Of a DNA stretch of 64,000 nt, positions 8,997 through 18,454 are shown piece by piece. Under the pieces are notes generated by a model that saw nothing but the letters and a program-made list of their open reading frames with translations, did not search any database and was not told the origin of the DNA. The position numbers and the translations under genes were made by a program. Position 1 is the first letter of the stretch; the number at the start of each line of letters is the position of its first letter. The stretch is from a candidate division TM6 bacterium GW2011_GWF2_32_72 (GTDB taxonomy: Bacteria > Babelota > Babeliae > Babelales > GWF2-32-72): the NCBI GenBank assembly GCA_000989525.1, contig LBON01000006.1, positions 25,246 to 89,245 on the forward strand, in the 5' to 3' direction.

Positions 8997-10496
8997 ATGG
9001 ATATTAAAAGCACGGACCTCATATCACTGTTTGAAAAATCCTTATCAGACCAGCCACAAAAAAAATTAGATGAAATAGGTATTGTTGTTCAAATAAGTGA
9101 CAACATTTGTAAAGTACACGGACTTTCAAATGCCGTTTATAGTGAAATTGTAGACTTTGAAGGTGGCAATAAAGGTGTAATCTTAGACTTAGATGAAGAT
9201 TTTGTTTCTGTATTTTTATTATACAGAAATATAGAGGTTAATGAGCTCGAAGTAGCCAAGCGAACAGGTACAGTTTTTAAAACAATAGTTGGTGATGAAC
9301 TTCTTGGCAGAACTATAAATGCACTTGGCAAACCAATTGATGCTCTTGGGCCCATCAAATACAAAGAAAAAAGACCTATACAAGTAACCGTTCCCGGGGT
9401 TACAGAAAGAAGCCCTGTAAACACTCCATTAGAAACAGGAATATTGGCCATTGACGCTCTTATTCCAATAGGAAAAGGACAACGGGAACTAATAATTGGC
9501 AACAGAAATACAGGTAAAACAGCCATAGTTGTTGATACAATTTTAAATCAAAAAGGCAAGGATGTTATTTGCATCTATGTTTCAATTGGTCAAAGGCAAG
9601 CCGGTCTTGCTCGAATAATTAAAACATTAGAAGAACATGGAGCTCTTGAATATTCCGTAATTATAAGCGCTGATGCCAGCGAAGCTGTTATAAATCAATA
9701 CCTCGCCCCATACGTTGGAACAACAATTGCAGAATATTTCAGAGATACAAAAAAAGATGTTTTAATTATTTATGATGATCTCACCAATCACGCAGTTGCC
9801 TATCGAGAAATGTCATTACTCATGATGAGAGCTCCCGGCCGAGAAGCTTTTCCTGGAGACGTTTTCTACTTGCACTCAAGATTACTAGAGCGAGCCGGAA
9901 AACTCGCCGCCGGTGGATCTATAACTGCTCTTCCAATTGCTCAAGTTCAAAGCGATGATATAACAGCTTATATCCCAACAAACCTAATTTCTATTACCGA
10001 CGGACAAATATTCCTTGATACAAAACTATTTAACTCAGGAATTCGTCCTGCAATCAATATTGAACTTTCAGTTTCTCGTGTAGGTGGAGCGGCTCAAACA
10101 AGCGCAGTAAAAAATATGTCAAAAGCTTTAAAACTTGAATTAGCTCAATACAGAGACCTTTTAGATTTTGCTCAATTTGGAAGTGAACTCGATGAAGTTT
10201 CACAAAGAGTGCTCGCTAAAGGCTCTATCGCTGTTGAAATTTTAAAACAAAATCAATTTATAAATTATTCATTTATTGACGAAGCTCTAATATTATTTGC
10301 CTACAAAGAAAATTATCTCGATAAAATACCATTAAAAGAAATATCTAAATTTCTTAGAAGATATGTAAATTATGTAAAATCCGTATATCCAGAAATATGG
10401 ACAACCATACAAACAACAACGGAAATAAGCCCCGAAACAAAAAAACAACTTGCCATTGTAACTCAAGAGTTTGAGCACTTGTTTAGCTCTGAATAA
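8997..10496 (+). CDS. atpA: ATP synthase F1 subunit alpha
   Basis: The 499-residue product matches F1 alpha over its whole length. The Walker A motif reads GNRNTGKT (usual form GDRQTGKT); further family blocks are RSPVNTPLETGILAIDALIP, EYFRDTKKDVLIIYDDL and ALPIAQVQSDDITAYIPTN. The N-terminal beta-barrel and C-terminal helical domain are both present. It forms the catalytic hexamer with beta. The expected next genes gamma, beta and epsilon do not follow; a tRNA and uvrB do. The enzyme is therefore encoded in at least two places in the genome. Confidence 0.96.
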   Translation: MDIKSTDLISLFEKSLSDQPQKKLDEIGIVVQISDNICKVHGLSNAVYSEIVDFEGGNKGVILDLDEDFVSVFLLYRNIEVNELEVAKRTGTVFKTIVGDELLGRTINALGKPIDALGPIKYKEKRPIQVTVPGVTERSPVNTPLETGILAIDALIPIGKGQRELIIGNRNTGKTAIVVDTILNQKGKDVICIYVSIGQRQAGLARIIKTLEEHGALEYSVIISADASEAVINQYLAPYVGTTIAEYFRDTKKDVLIIYDDLTNHAVAYREMSLLMMRAPGREAFPGDVFYLHSRLLERAGKLAAGGSITALPIAQVQSDDITAYIPTNLISITDGQIFLDTKLFNSGIRPAINIELSVSRVGGAAQTSAVKNMSKALKLELAQYRDLLDFAQFGSELDEVSQRVLAKGSIAVEILKQNQFINYSFIDEALILFAYKENYLDKIPLKEISKFLRRYVNYVKSVYPEIWTTIQTTTEISPETKKQLAIVTQEFEHLFSSE

Positions 10497-10564
10497 AATC
10501 TCAAAAAAGGGCCTTGTGATTCTTTGTTTATTTGTCTATACTTATCATTATCTTTTGAAATTTT

Positions 10565-10641
<77 letters not shown>

Positions 10642-10682
10642 AAAAAACCCAATATTTCAATAAATTCAATTAAAAAATCAAG

Positions 10683-10714
10683 CCCATAGCGCAAAAAGCC
10701 ATGGGTATTTTTAT
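10683..10714 (+). terminator. probable intrinsic terminator after tRNA-Arg
   Basis: CCCATAGC and GCCATGGG pair with one mismatch, and a TATTTTTATT tract follows. It is a plausible end for the tRNA transcript, upstream of uvrB. Confidence 0.5.
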
Positions 10715-10815
10715 TAACTCGATATATTTGATCATTTTCATAGCTTTTGCCGATCAGGTAGCATATCACAACATATAATGTTTAAATTTAATTTTTTATG
10801 TTAAAATAGTTAATT

Positions 10816-12834
10816 ATGAATATATTTAAGCTTAAATCTCCGTTTAAACCCTCCGGGAGTCAGCCAGAAGCCATAGAAAAACTTTCTAATGGCAGACCAG
10901 GCATATCTACATTGGTTGGGGTCACGGGATCAGGAAAAACATTTACGATTGCAAATATTATTGCGGCCCAAAACAAACCTGTATTGGTTCTTTCACCAAA
11001 CAAAACTTTAGCGGCCCAGCTTTATGAGGAATTTTGTCAATTCTTCCCGGAAAATAAAGTTTGCTATTTTGTAAGTTATTACGATTACTACCAGCCGGAA
11101 TCTTATCTTCCCGCACAAGATATTTACATTCCAAAAGATACAAAAGTGAATTCTGAAATCGAACGATTACGAATTGAATCAACAGCTTCTTTAATCAACA
11201 GGCAGGATACAATTATTATCGCCTCTGTTTCCTGTATTTATTCCCTTGGGGATCCAGAGGATTACCGTAATTTGGCACTCTCTTTAAATGTTGGACAAAA
11301 AATTTCACGCAGTGAATTGATTCGCAAACTTGTATTTATTCAATACGAAAGAAATGAAACAGAAAAAGCACCCGGATCATTCCAAGTTCTTGGAAACACA
11401 ATTGAAGTCAATTTACCTTACCAAAAAGAAAAATTAAGAATTGAACTATTTGGAGAAAAAATAGATTCTCTTGAATGGGTACATAAACAAAATAATAATG
11501 TAATTTCTGAATTAGATAATACTTTAATTCTGCCCGCAAAACATTTTGTAACAACAGAAGAAAAAAAAGAAGCCGCCATTAAAAGTATTCGTGCAGAGTT
11601 AGAGGAATATGCCCCAACATTAGAAAATCCTTTGTATGCAGAACGACTACGAACAAGAATTAATCATGATTTAGAAATGATTCAAGAAGTTGGCTATTGT
11701 TCAGGTATCGAAAATTATTCCACCCACTTTGAAGGTCGTGCTTCTGGCAAAGCCCCAAATTGTTTATTCGACTTCTTTCCAGAAGATTTTTTATTAATAG
11801 TAGATGAATCTCACATAGCTCTTCCTCAATTGCGAGGAATGTACGCAGGTGATAAAGCTCGCAAAAAATCATTAATTGATTTTGGATTCCGCTTACCTTC
11901 TGCTTATGACAATCGCCCATTGAGATTTGAAGAAACCGAAAAATATTTTAAAGACGCAATTTTTGTTTCCGCAACACCTGGTGAATATGAATTACAAAGA
12001 TCAACAACAATAGCCCAACAAATTATTCGACCTACCGGACTATTAGATCCTATTGTTGAAATACACCCTCGTAAAAATCAAATCGATCATCTTGTTTCTC
12101 AAATTAAAGAAAAAAAAGAAAATGGTTTTAGAACTCTTGTTACAGTCCTAACCAAAAAAATGGCCGAAGAATTAGCTAAATATCTAGAAGAACAAAAAAT
12201 TAAAGTCTGTTACATGCACAGTGATATCAAAACACCACAGCGTACGGAATTATTACATAAACTTCGACTAGGTGTGTTTGACTGCCTAGTAGGCGTTAAC
12301 TTATTACGCGAGGGGCTTGATCTGCCTGAAGTTGCCCTTGTTGCGATTATGGATGCAGATGTTGAAAGTTTTTTACGTGACAGAAAATCTCTAATTCAAA
12401 CAATAGGTCGTGCTGCCAGAAATACAGAGTCAAAAGTAATTTTGTATTGTGATAAAGAAACAAAATCTATCAAAGATGCAATGGCTGAAACCAATTATAG
12501 AAGAACCTTACAGCAAGAATATAATGACAAACACAACATTACACCCAAAACAGTAAAGCGCGAAGTTTCTAAATCTATTTCTAGTTTGCAAGAAGGTATA
12601 GCTAAAGCATCTAAATTAAATAAAAAATCTACTCGAAATAAACTTCAGGAAAGTGACTCAATAAATTCTAATGATTCAATTCTTCAACAAGATTTAGATC
12701 AAAACATCAAAAAGAAACTCATTGAGCTGGAATTGGCAATGAAAGAAGCTGCTGAAAATCTAGAATTTGAAAAAGCCATTGAATTAAGAGAAGAATGGTT
12801 AGCCCTTCGACAAACTCAGGTTAATAAAGATTAA
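10816..12834 (+). CDS. uvrB: UvrABC system protein B (excision nuclease helicase-like subunit)
   Basis: The 672-residue product is full length. Walker A GVTGSGKT is at about residues 35-42, and the beta-hairpin signature YYDYYQPESY (from about residue 91) inserts between DNA strands. Helicase motifs include DESH, VSATPG, VGVNLLREGLDLPEV and the QTIGRAARN block. A C-terminal UVR motif (KKLIELELAMKEAAENLEFE) would contact UvrC. UvrB verifies lesions in nucleotide excision repair. I see no Shine-Dalgarno; a TAAAAT hexamer ends eight bases before the ATG, so the mRNA may be leaderless, as also suspected for uvrC. Confidence 0.97.
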   Translation: MNIFKLKSPFKPSGSQPEAIEKLSNGRPGISTLVGVTGSGKTFTIANIIAAQNKPVLVLSPNKTLAAQLYEEFCQFFPENKVCYFVSYYDYYQPESYLPAQDIYIPKDTKVNSEIERLRIESTASLINRQDTIIIASVSCIYSLGDPEDYRNLALSLNVGQKISRSELIRKLVFIQYERNETEKAPGSFQVLGNTIEVNLPYQKEKLRIELFGEKIDSLEWVHKQNNNVISELDNTLILPAKHFVTTEEKKEAAIKSIRAELEEYAPTLENPLYAERLRTRINHDLEMIQEVGYCSGIENYSTHFEGRASGKAPNCLFDFFPEDFLLIVDESHIALPQLRGMYAGDKARKKSLIDFGFRLPSAYDNRPLRFEETEKYFKDAIFVSATPGEYELQRSTTIAQQIIRPTGLLDPIVEIHPRKNQIDHLVSQIKEKKENGFRTLVTVLTKKMAEELAKYLEEQKIKVCYMHSDIKTPQRTELLHKLRLGVFDCLVGVNLLREGLDLPEVALVAIMDADVESFLRDRKSLIQTIGRAARNTESKVILYCDKETKSIKDAMAETNYRRTLQQEYNDKHNITPKTVKREVSKSISSLQEGIAKASKLNKKSTRNKLQESDSINSNDSILQQDLDQNIKKKLIELELAMKEAAENLEFEKAIELREEWLALRQTQVNKD

Positions 12835-12890
12835 TTTCGACTGTTTTTTTTAAATTGATTAATTAATTTAAAAATATAAAAAATTAATTA

Positions 12891-13293
12891 AGAACTTATA
12901 CGAAAATTATTTAAAGGACTCGATCCTTCGACGAACTCAGGATGACATCCGTTTTAATTTTTATTCCTAATTCAATACTACGATAACATCCATCTTTATT
13001 TTTATTCGTGTGACCAGAAAACCTCAAGTCTTTTAAGCCGGGTAATGAATGGTCTCCCTTATTTCTAATTCAATACTAAATTTTTAAAAATTTAATTTAA
13101 TAATAATCACATAGTTTAAGGCTACCGAACTAGAACAACGCGATAAAATATAAATTAATATGACGGATGTCATCCTGAGCTCGTCGAAGGATCTCATCCT
13201 GAGTGAATCCGAACGCAGTAAGGATTTGTATCGAAGGATCAAGTCCTTTTTTGATGTAAAAAATTAGTGTTTTTAAATTTTCGTATAAACACT
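12891..13293. repeat. dispersed inverted-repeat element, copy 2
   Basis: The left end AGAACTTATACGAAAATTAT is complemented by the right end AAATTTTCGTATAAACACT. The right arm has the CTCATCCTGAGTGAATCCG extension, the left does not. It fills the gap between uvrB and galE. The middle contains TTCAATACT segments seen in other copies. No gene is visible. Confidence 0.85.
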
Positions 13294-13308
13294 TAATTAA
13301 AATTATTT

Positions 13309-14283
13309 TTAACTTTTAATCACTTCAAACTCATATGCATCGCGAATAATATTTCCCAAATCAGAAAATTCCGATTTCCAACCAAGAACATCATGAACCG
13401 TACTCGCATCTGAAACTAAAACAGCTGGATCTCCTTCTCGTCGTTCACATTCTTGAATTTTTACAACCGTTCCCACAACTTGCTCAACTATATTAATTAA
13501 CTCGCGCACGGAGTAACCAGTTCCAGTTCCCAAGTTAAAACAATTTGATGTGGCACCATTTAATAAATATTCCAGAGCCTTACAGTGAGCCGTTGCCAAA
13601 TCTTTTACATGAAGGTAATCACGAATACACGTTCCATCAGGCGTTGAATAATCCGTGCCAAAAATTTTAAATTCTTTATTTTGCATAGCTGCCTTTAACA
13701 AAAGTGGAATAATATGCGTTTCAGGCTCGTGCTGTTCACCGAGCCCCTCTTCTGGAATTGCACCTGCCGCGTTAAAATAACGCAAGCCAACAAAGCTCAT
13801 GCCGTAAGCATTTGCAAAATCCTCTAAAATCATTTCTACCGCAAGTTTTGTATTCCCATATGGACTTATTGGTTTTTTTGGATGATCTTCGCGCAAGGGA
13901 AGTTTTTGAGGGGTTCCGTAGACCGCACAGCTAGAAGAAAAAATAAAATTTTTAACTTTGTGTTTTTGCATCTCTTCAAGAAGGGCAAGCGTTTTAACCA
14001 CATTATTATTATAAAAATCAGCTGGATCTTTTACAGACCTGCCTACTTCTATGAATGCAGCAAAATGAAGAACTGCTTCAATTTTATTTTCTGTAAATAT
14101 TTTTTTTAAAATGTCTTTATCTGCAAAATCTGCTTGAATTAATTTGGCCCAGCTGTGCTCAAATTTTTGTGCGTAAATTAATTTATCTAAAATTATAACT
14201 TCATAACCCTTTGTATGTAGAAGGTGTGCAACGCACGAACCAATGTAACCAGCTCCACCAGTAACTAAAATTGTTTTTTTCAC
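13309..14283 (-). CDS. galE: UDP-glucose 4-epimerase
   Basis: The 324-residue product is an extended short-chain dehydrogenase. The NAD-binding GGAGYIG is at residues 9-15, a Ser run is at 116-118 (FSSSCAVYG), and the catalytic pair is Tyr142/Lys146 (PYGNTK). The C-terminal part has the GalE blocks LRYFNAAGA, DGTCIRDYLHVKDLA and NLGTGTGYSV. It interconverts UDP-glucose and UDP-galactose for surface polysaccharide. The start codon is GTG (14283-14281) with only a weak purine-rich leader. It is monocistronic, ending 15 bp from a dispersed repeat. Confidence 0.95.
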   Translation of the reverse strand: MKKTILVTGGAGYIGSCVAHLLHTKGYEVIILDKLIYAQKFEHSWAKLIQADFADKDILKKIFTENKIEAVLHFAAFIEVGRSVKDPADFYNNNVVKTLALLEEMQKHKVKNFIFSSSCAVYGTPQKLPLREDHPKKPISPYGNTKLAVEMILEDFANAYGMSFVGLRYFNAAGAIPEEGLGEQHEPETHIIPLLLKAAMQNKEFKIFGTDYSTPDGTCIRDYLHVKDLATAHCKALEYLLNGATSNCFNLGTGTGYSVRELINIVEQVVGTVVKIQECERREGDPAVLVSDASTVHDVLGWKSEFSDLGNIIRDAYEFEVIKS

Positions 14284-14406
14284 TTTGGTTTCTCTTTTTT
14301 AAGCCCATTGAATTAAAAATTGTAAGAAAATAGGTTACTTGTGAGATTTTATATTGTCCAAAAAATTAATCTGTCTTTTAGTTCAAATGGGACAGAAAAA
14401 GTGCAT

Positions 14407-14436
14407 AAAAAAGCCCCGCAATTGCGGGGCTTTTTT
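14407..14436 (-). terminator. strong intrinsic terminator
   Basis: AAAAAAGCCCCGCAATTGCGGGGCTTTTTT-type hairpin with a 10 bp GC-rich core and A/T tracts on both flanks. It follows the small exported gene at 14452 on the minus strand. Confidence 0.92.
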
Positions 14437-14451
14437 AGTTATAAATGAATT

Positions 14452-14730
14452 TTAATTTTTTGAGACCCATTTATTATCTTCAAAAAATATTTTTTTACCA
14501 CTCAGATACACGACTAATTGAGGTTTGGCACCACCCAATGGATACATCGTGTTTAAAATATTTATAACGGCTGGATAGTTTTGTGCCTCAAGATTTTTGT
14601 TCATTAACTTAGAATAATATTCTTTTGAATCTTTTATAAAGCCCATCGTTTCTTTATTCAAAGAATCTAAATCGGCTTGAATCAAAAAAGTTATTAAGGC
14701 TAAACTAAAGAATAAAACTTTATTTTTCAC
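14452..14730 (-). CDS. small exported protein, unknown function
   Basis: The 92-residue product starts at a GTG with AAGGA seven bases upstream. The N-terminus MKNKVLFFSLALITFLIQA is a signal peptide. The mature 70 residues are mixed polar, with no Cys and no family motif I know. It follows the 253-residue exported protein after 13 bp and ends at a strong terminator, so the two form an operon. Confidence 0.65.
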   Translation of the reverse strand: MKNKVLFFSLALITFLIQADLDSLNKETMGFIKDSKEYYSKLMNKNLEAQNYPAVINILNTMYPLGGAKPQLVVYLSGKKIFFEDNKWVSKN

Positions 14731-14743
14731 AATCGCATCCTTC

Positions 14744-15505
14744 TCAGAACATGTCGGGCGTTACACCAGTATCTTTTGTTTCTTCTGGTTTTGTTTCTGG
14801 TTGTTTAGTTTCTTCTGTTGTTGGTGTTACTGATTGTACGTCAGCGGCAAGCTCTTTTGTTTGTGCTGCAGGTTGTGTAGTCGATTGTTTTTCGACTTCT
14901 GTTGGCACACCTTCTAAGACATCTTTGACTTCTGATTCTACTGCTGCATCTTTAGCTTCAACAACATCCTCTTCTGCCGGCGTTGTACCCTTTACTTTCT
15001 TTGGTGCCATTTTATATGCTATCCCTGCTGCACCAACAGTTGCCCCACTGACCACAAGAACCACTCCCGTTTTCCATTTATTTTCTTTAGCCCATATCCA
15101 GAGATTCTTCATTTTTTTTGCAAAGAAACCAGGGTCTTTTTGTGCAGCATTTAAAGTAGATGCATCAAAAACAATTAATTTTTCTATATGTGCTTTTGCA
15201 AGAAGCCCTCCAAGCAATTCTCTTTTTTGCTCCGGTTTTAATTTATCCCAATTGTTTAATTTTTCATTGTACTTTTTTTTAACGGCATCTGTTTTAAATT
15301 TCCCAATAGCTTCTTTTAATGGAATTAATAAGTTATCCTTAATGTTAGTAAGTTCTTTTTCATCTATATTGCTATATGTCATATTCCAATCGATTTGTCC
15401 GGCAGCTGTTAAGTTTTTTGGCATCACACCCTTTGAAGTTACGCCTTCTACGGCTACGGAACCAAGCGCCAGCATCATTATGCTTAATATGGTGAGTTTT
15501 TTCAT
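14744..15505 (-). CDS. exported membrane protein with acidic, Thr/Pro-rich C-terminal tail
   Basis: The 253-residue product has a signal peptide (MKKLTILSIMMLALGSVAVEG), a Lys-rich helical domain of about 110 residues, and a membrane segment near residues 145-165 (TGVVLVVSGATVGAAGIAY). A low-complexity tail rich in Glu, Thr, Pro and Gln runs to the end. The layout suggests one domain outside and a long disordered tail on the other side of a membrane. No family is recognised. The long plus-strand frame over the same region is a shadow of the low-complexity tail. First gene of a two-gene operon. Confidence 0.7.
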   Translation of the reverse strand: MKKLTILSIMMLALGSVAVEGVTSKGVMPKNLTAAGQIDWNMTYSNIDEKELTNIKDNLLIPLKEAIGKFKTDAVKKKYNEKLNNWDKLKPEQKRELLGGLLAKAHIEKLIVFDASTLNAAQKDPGFFAKKMKNLWIWAKENKWKTGVVLVVSGATVGAAGIAYKMAPKKVKGTTPAEEDVVEAKDAAVESEVKDVLEGVPTEVEKQSTTQPAAQTKELAADVQSVTPTTEETKQPETKPEETKDTGVTPDMF

Positions 15506-15762
15506 CCCCTTCTCCTTCTATTTGTTAGGGAGGTTAAACATTTAACTCATTACTATTTAATTAAAAAGCTAGCAATATTATAAAAACAAAGTCAATAATT
15601 TGTTTTCTATTCTCAGCGCTTTTTATTTAAACTAACTGGTAAAACTTAAAAATACTTGGAATGCAGGGGCTTTATTTTTCTGATAGACTAAATAATGTTC
15701 TTTTTTGTAGGGTTGATTTTAATTAAAAAAAACCGATTATTAGCTAAAAAATAAGGAAAAAA

Positions 15763-17013
15763 ATGTTTACAAAAGTCAAAGGTACACAGGATTTTTTAGA
15801 TCTTACGCTGTTTAAATTTTTTATCGATCAATCACAAAGACACTTTTTAAATTATGATTTTACAGAAATTGCAGTACCTATTTTAGAGTCAGTCGCACTA
15901 TTTAAACGATCCCTCGGAGAAGAAACTGATGTGGTTTCAAAAGAAATGTTTATTATAAAGCCAGCTGCAGAAAGTAAAGATGAAATTTGTTTAAGACCGG
16001 AAGCCACAGCTTCAATAGTACGTGCATTTGTGGAAAATAGTGTTCAACATGCTCCATGGAAGGTGTTTACTTACGGCCCTATGTTTAGATATGAACGACC
16101 ACAAAAAGGACGGTACCGCCAGTTTCACCAAGTAAGTGTTGAAGTCATTGGTTCAAAATCCATTTTTCAGGATGCCCAATTAATTAAAATGTTTGATAGG
16201 TTATTTACAGAAAAATGTATGTTACAAAACTATGTTCTTCAAATCAATTTTTTGGGATGTCCAGAAGATAGAAAGCTTTTTAAAGAAAAATTATATAAAT
16301 TTTTAGAAAGTAAATCTGATCAAATTTGTCAAAAATGTTTGGAAAGAAAAGAAAAAAACATTCTTCGTGTTTTAGATTGTAAGATTGAAACTTGCCAAAA
16401 AAATTATGAAAAAGCACCCAAGATCACAGACAGCTTATGCGGTGAATGTTCTAAAGAATGGCAAAAACTTCAAGAAACTTTAGAAATTCTATCAATCTCT
16501 TTTATAATTAATTCAAAATTAGTTCGTGGATTGGATTATTACAATAAAACAGTTTTTGAATTTGTAAGTGACTCTCTTGGAGCACAAAGTGCATTTTGTG
16601 CCGGCGGTCGTTATGACAATTTAGTTAAAGAAGTTGGTGCTAAAGAAGATTTTCCTTCAGTTGGTGCCGCAATTGGTATCGAACGTATGCTTCTATTATT
16701 AGAAGAAGTTCAAGATAAATTGAGTTTACCGCAACCAAAAGTTTTGACGGTGATTATGCCTGTAGAAGAAGCTCAAAATGAATTAGCTTTGCTTGTGGCA
16801 GATGAACTTCAGGCCCATAATCTTTGTACAGAAGTTATGCTAGAAGGTGATTCATTTAAAAGCATGATGCGTAAAGCTAATAAACTTGGCGCTAAACATG
16901 TAATTATTTTGGGCGAAGATGAACAAAAAAACGGTACTTTAACCATTAAAAACATGCTTACTGGTACGCAAAATGTAATACCGCAAAGTGAAGTTGTTAA
17001 GTATCTTTCTTAG
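15763..17013 (+). CDS. hisS: histidyl-tRNA synthetase
   Basis: The 416-residue product is a class II synthetase. Motif 2 spans YGPMFRYERPQKGRYRQFHQ (from about residue 104), the HisA block reads RGLDYYNKTVFEF, and motif 3 includes GAAIGIERMLLLL (about 301-313). A Cys-containing insertion (CQKCLERKE...CGECSKEW) and a C-terminal anticodon-binding domain with VIMPVEE are normal for bacterial HisRS. It charges tRNA-His. The ATG has AAGGA upstream. It is flanked by a signal-peptide gene on the other strand and by a dispersed repeat. Confidence 0.96.
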   Translation: MFTKVKGTQDFLDLTLFKFFIDQSQRHFLNYDFTEIAVPILESVALFKRSLGEETDVVSKEMFIIKPAAESKDEICLRPEATASIVRAFVENSVQHAPWKVFTYGPMFRYERPQKGRYRQFHQVSVEVIGSKSIFQDAQLIKMFDRLFTEKCMLQNYVLQINFLGCPEDRKLFKEKLYKFLESKSDQICQKCLERKEKNILRVLDCKIETCQKNYEKAPKITDSLCGECSKEWQKLQETLEILSISFIINSKLVRGLDYYNKTVFEFVSDSLGAQSAFCAGGRYDNLVKEVGAKEDFPSVGAAIGIERMLLLLEEVQDKLSLPQPKVLTVIMPVEEAQNELALLVADELQAHNLCTEVMLEGDSFKSMMRKANKLGAKHVIILGEDEQKNGTLTIKNMLTGTQNVIPQSEVVKYLS

Positions 17014-17025
17014 CGTTTATTTAAA

Positions 17026-17322
17026 AGCTTATACAAAAATTATTTAAAGGACTCAATCCTTCGACCAGCTCAGGATGAAATCCGTCATATTAATTTATAT
17101 TTTATTGCGTTGTTCTAGCCCTGTAGCCTTAAACTATGTGATTATTATTAAATTAAATTTTTAACATTTTAGTATTGAATTAGAAATAAGAAAGACCATT
17201 CATCTACTGGCTTAAAAGAAAAAATAAAGACGAATGTCATTTTAGTATTAAATTAGAAGTAAAAATAAAGACGGATGTCATCCTGGGCTTGTCGAATGAT
17301 CAAGTCCGTTTTTATAATAATT
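17026..17322. repeat. dispersed inverted-repeat element, copy 3 (right end shortened)
   Basis: It starts AGCTTATACAAAAATTATTT and carries the CGACCAGCTCAGGATGAAAT arm and a complementary ATGTCATCCTGGGCTTGTCG arm, but the right terminus stops at a TAATAATT instead of the full end. The following 140 bp up to the next gene show nothing I recognise. Confidence 0.8.
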
Positions 17323-17466
17323 CAGTGGAGAGACAATACCCGCTCTTGTCATGTGATTATTCTCTGATGAAAACCAACACCAAAAGAATCTAACTATTGC
17401 TTTAGCAGAAAATCATTTGTTAAATTCTTAAATTAATAAAAATTATTTAATTAAAGGATAAGAACA

Positions 17467-18162
17467 GTGAAAAAACTTATTTTTTCTTCTATATTTTTTA
17501 TATTTTTTTCCACAGAAACTGATTCCAGACTATTAAACTTTTTATCATACGAGCCCAAAACAGAAACTATAGATAATAGTGTTCATAGTCATACTACTCA
17601 CCATACAACTCAAAACAATTACAACATGGGATTCGGTTTTGAAAATAAAATAAATGCCTTTGCTCAGGGTGCATCTCAAGCCGCAAAAGCAAAATTACCT
17701 CTGATAAAAGATTTTTTAATTAATAATAAATACAAAATTACAATTGGAACTGTGGTTGTTATTTACTCCTACCTTCTATGGCAAATTACAAGTTTAAACA
17801 AAAAAATTGCCACCGGCACAACTTGGTCTTCCTGGAAAAACAACTTAACAATGAAAGAACTTTATCAAACCTGTCACAAAAAATTAGCCGAAGAATTAAT
17901 TCGAGATATTAAACTTAAATATATGGATGCAAAAAATTTTGAAAATCTTTCGGCTTCAATATTCGCTTTTTCTTCAGACATAAACAAAGAAATAAAAACA
18001 CTCAAACGATACAATTTCATTGTTACATGGATAAAACGTTTTTTAATTGGTTTTGCTTTTCCAATTCAACATATTTTATGCCTGGAAGCAGATCAAAAAA
18101 TAGCCCGTCTTGAATTCATGAAGAGTTTACTATCTGAATGGATGATCGATCGGAAATCTTAA
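17467..18162 (+). CDS. exported or membrane protein with His/Thr-rich N-terminus, unknown function
   Basis: The 231-residue product begins at a GTG with AAAGGA nearby. A hydrophobic N-terminus (MKKLIFSSIFFIFFST) is followed by a His/Thr/Asn-rich run (HSHTTHHTTQNNYN, about residues 41-54). A membrane segment lies near residues 95-117 (ITIGTVVVIYSYLLWQI), and a second hydrophobic stretch (WIKRFLIGFAFPIQHIL) near 190. The rest is basic and helical. The His-rich run might bind metal, but nothing else supports that. No family is recognised. Confidence 0.6.
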   Translation: MKKLIFSSIFFIFFSTETDSRLLNFLSYEPKTETIDNSVHSHTTHHTTQNNYNMGFGFENKINAFAQGASQAAKAKLPLIKDFLINNKYKITIGTVVVIYSYLLWQITSLNKKIATGTTWSSWKNNLTMKELYQTCHKKLAEELIRDIKLKYMDAKNFENLSASIFAFSSDINKEIKTLKRYNFIVTWIKRFLIGFAFPIQHILCLEADQKIARLEFMKSLLSEWMIDRKS

Positions 18163-18195
18163 TAGATAAATATCATTTAAAGCTATTTTAAACTT

Positions 18196-18454
18196 AGAGC
18201 TTATACGAAAATTATTTAAAAGACTCGATTCTTCGACTGGCTCAGAATGACATCCGTTTTTCTTTTTATTTCTAATTCAAGACTAAAATGTTAAAAATTT
18301 AATTTAATAATAATCACACAATTAAAGTCTACAAAACTAGAACAACGATAAAATATAAATTAATATGACAGATGTCATCCTAAGCTAGTCGAAGGATCGA
18401 GTCCTTTTTTAATGTAAAAAAATCAATATTTTTTGAATTTTTGTATAAGTTCTA
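18196..18454. repeat. dispersed inverted-repeat element, copy 4
   Basis: The left end AGAGCTTATACGAAAATTAT is matched by the right end TTTTTGTATAAGTTCTA. The right terminus overlaps the TAG stop codon of the minus-strand PfkB gene: the CTA at 18452-18454 belongs to both. Short form without the long GTGAATCCG modules. Confidence 0.85.

Noticed and set aside
14751-15545. 264-residue plus-strand frame rich in Ser, Val and Phe
   Set aside because: It is the antisense of the low-complexity tail and body of the exported protein at 14744-15505, which has a signal peptide and an SD.
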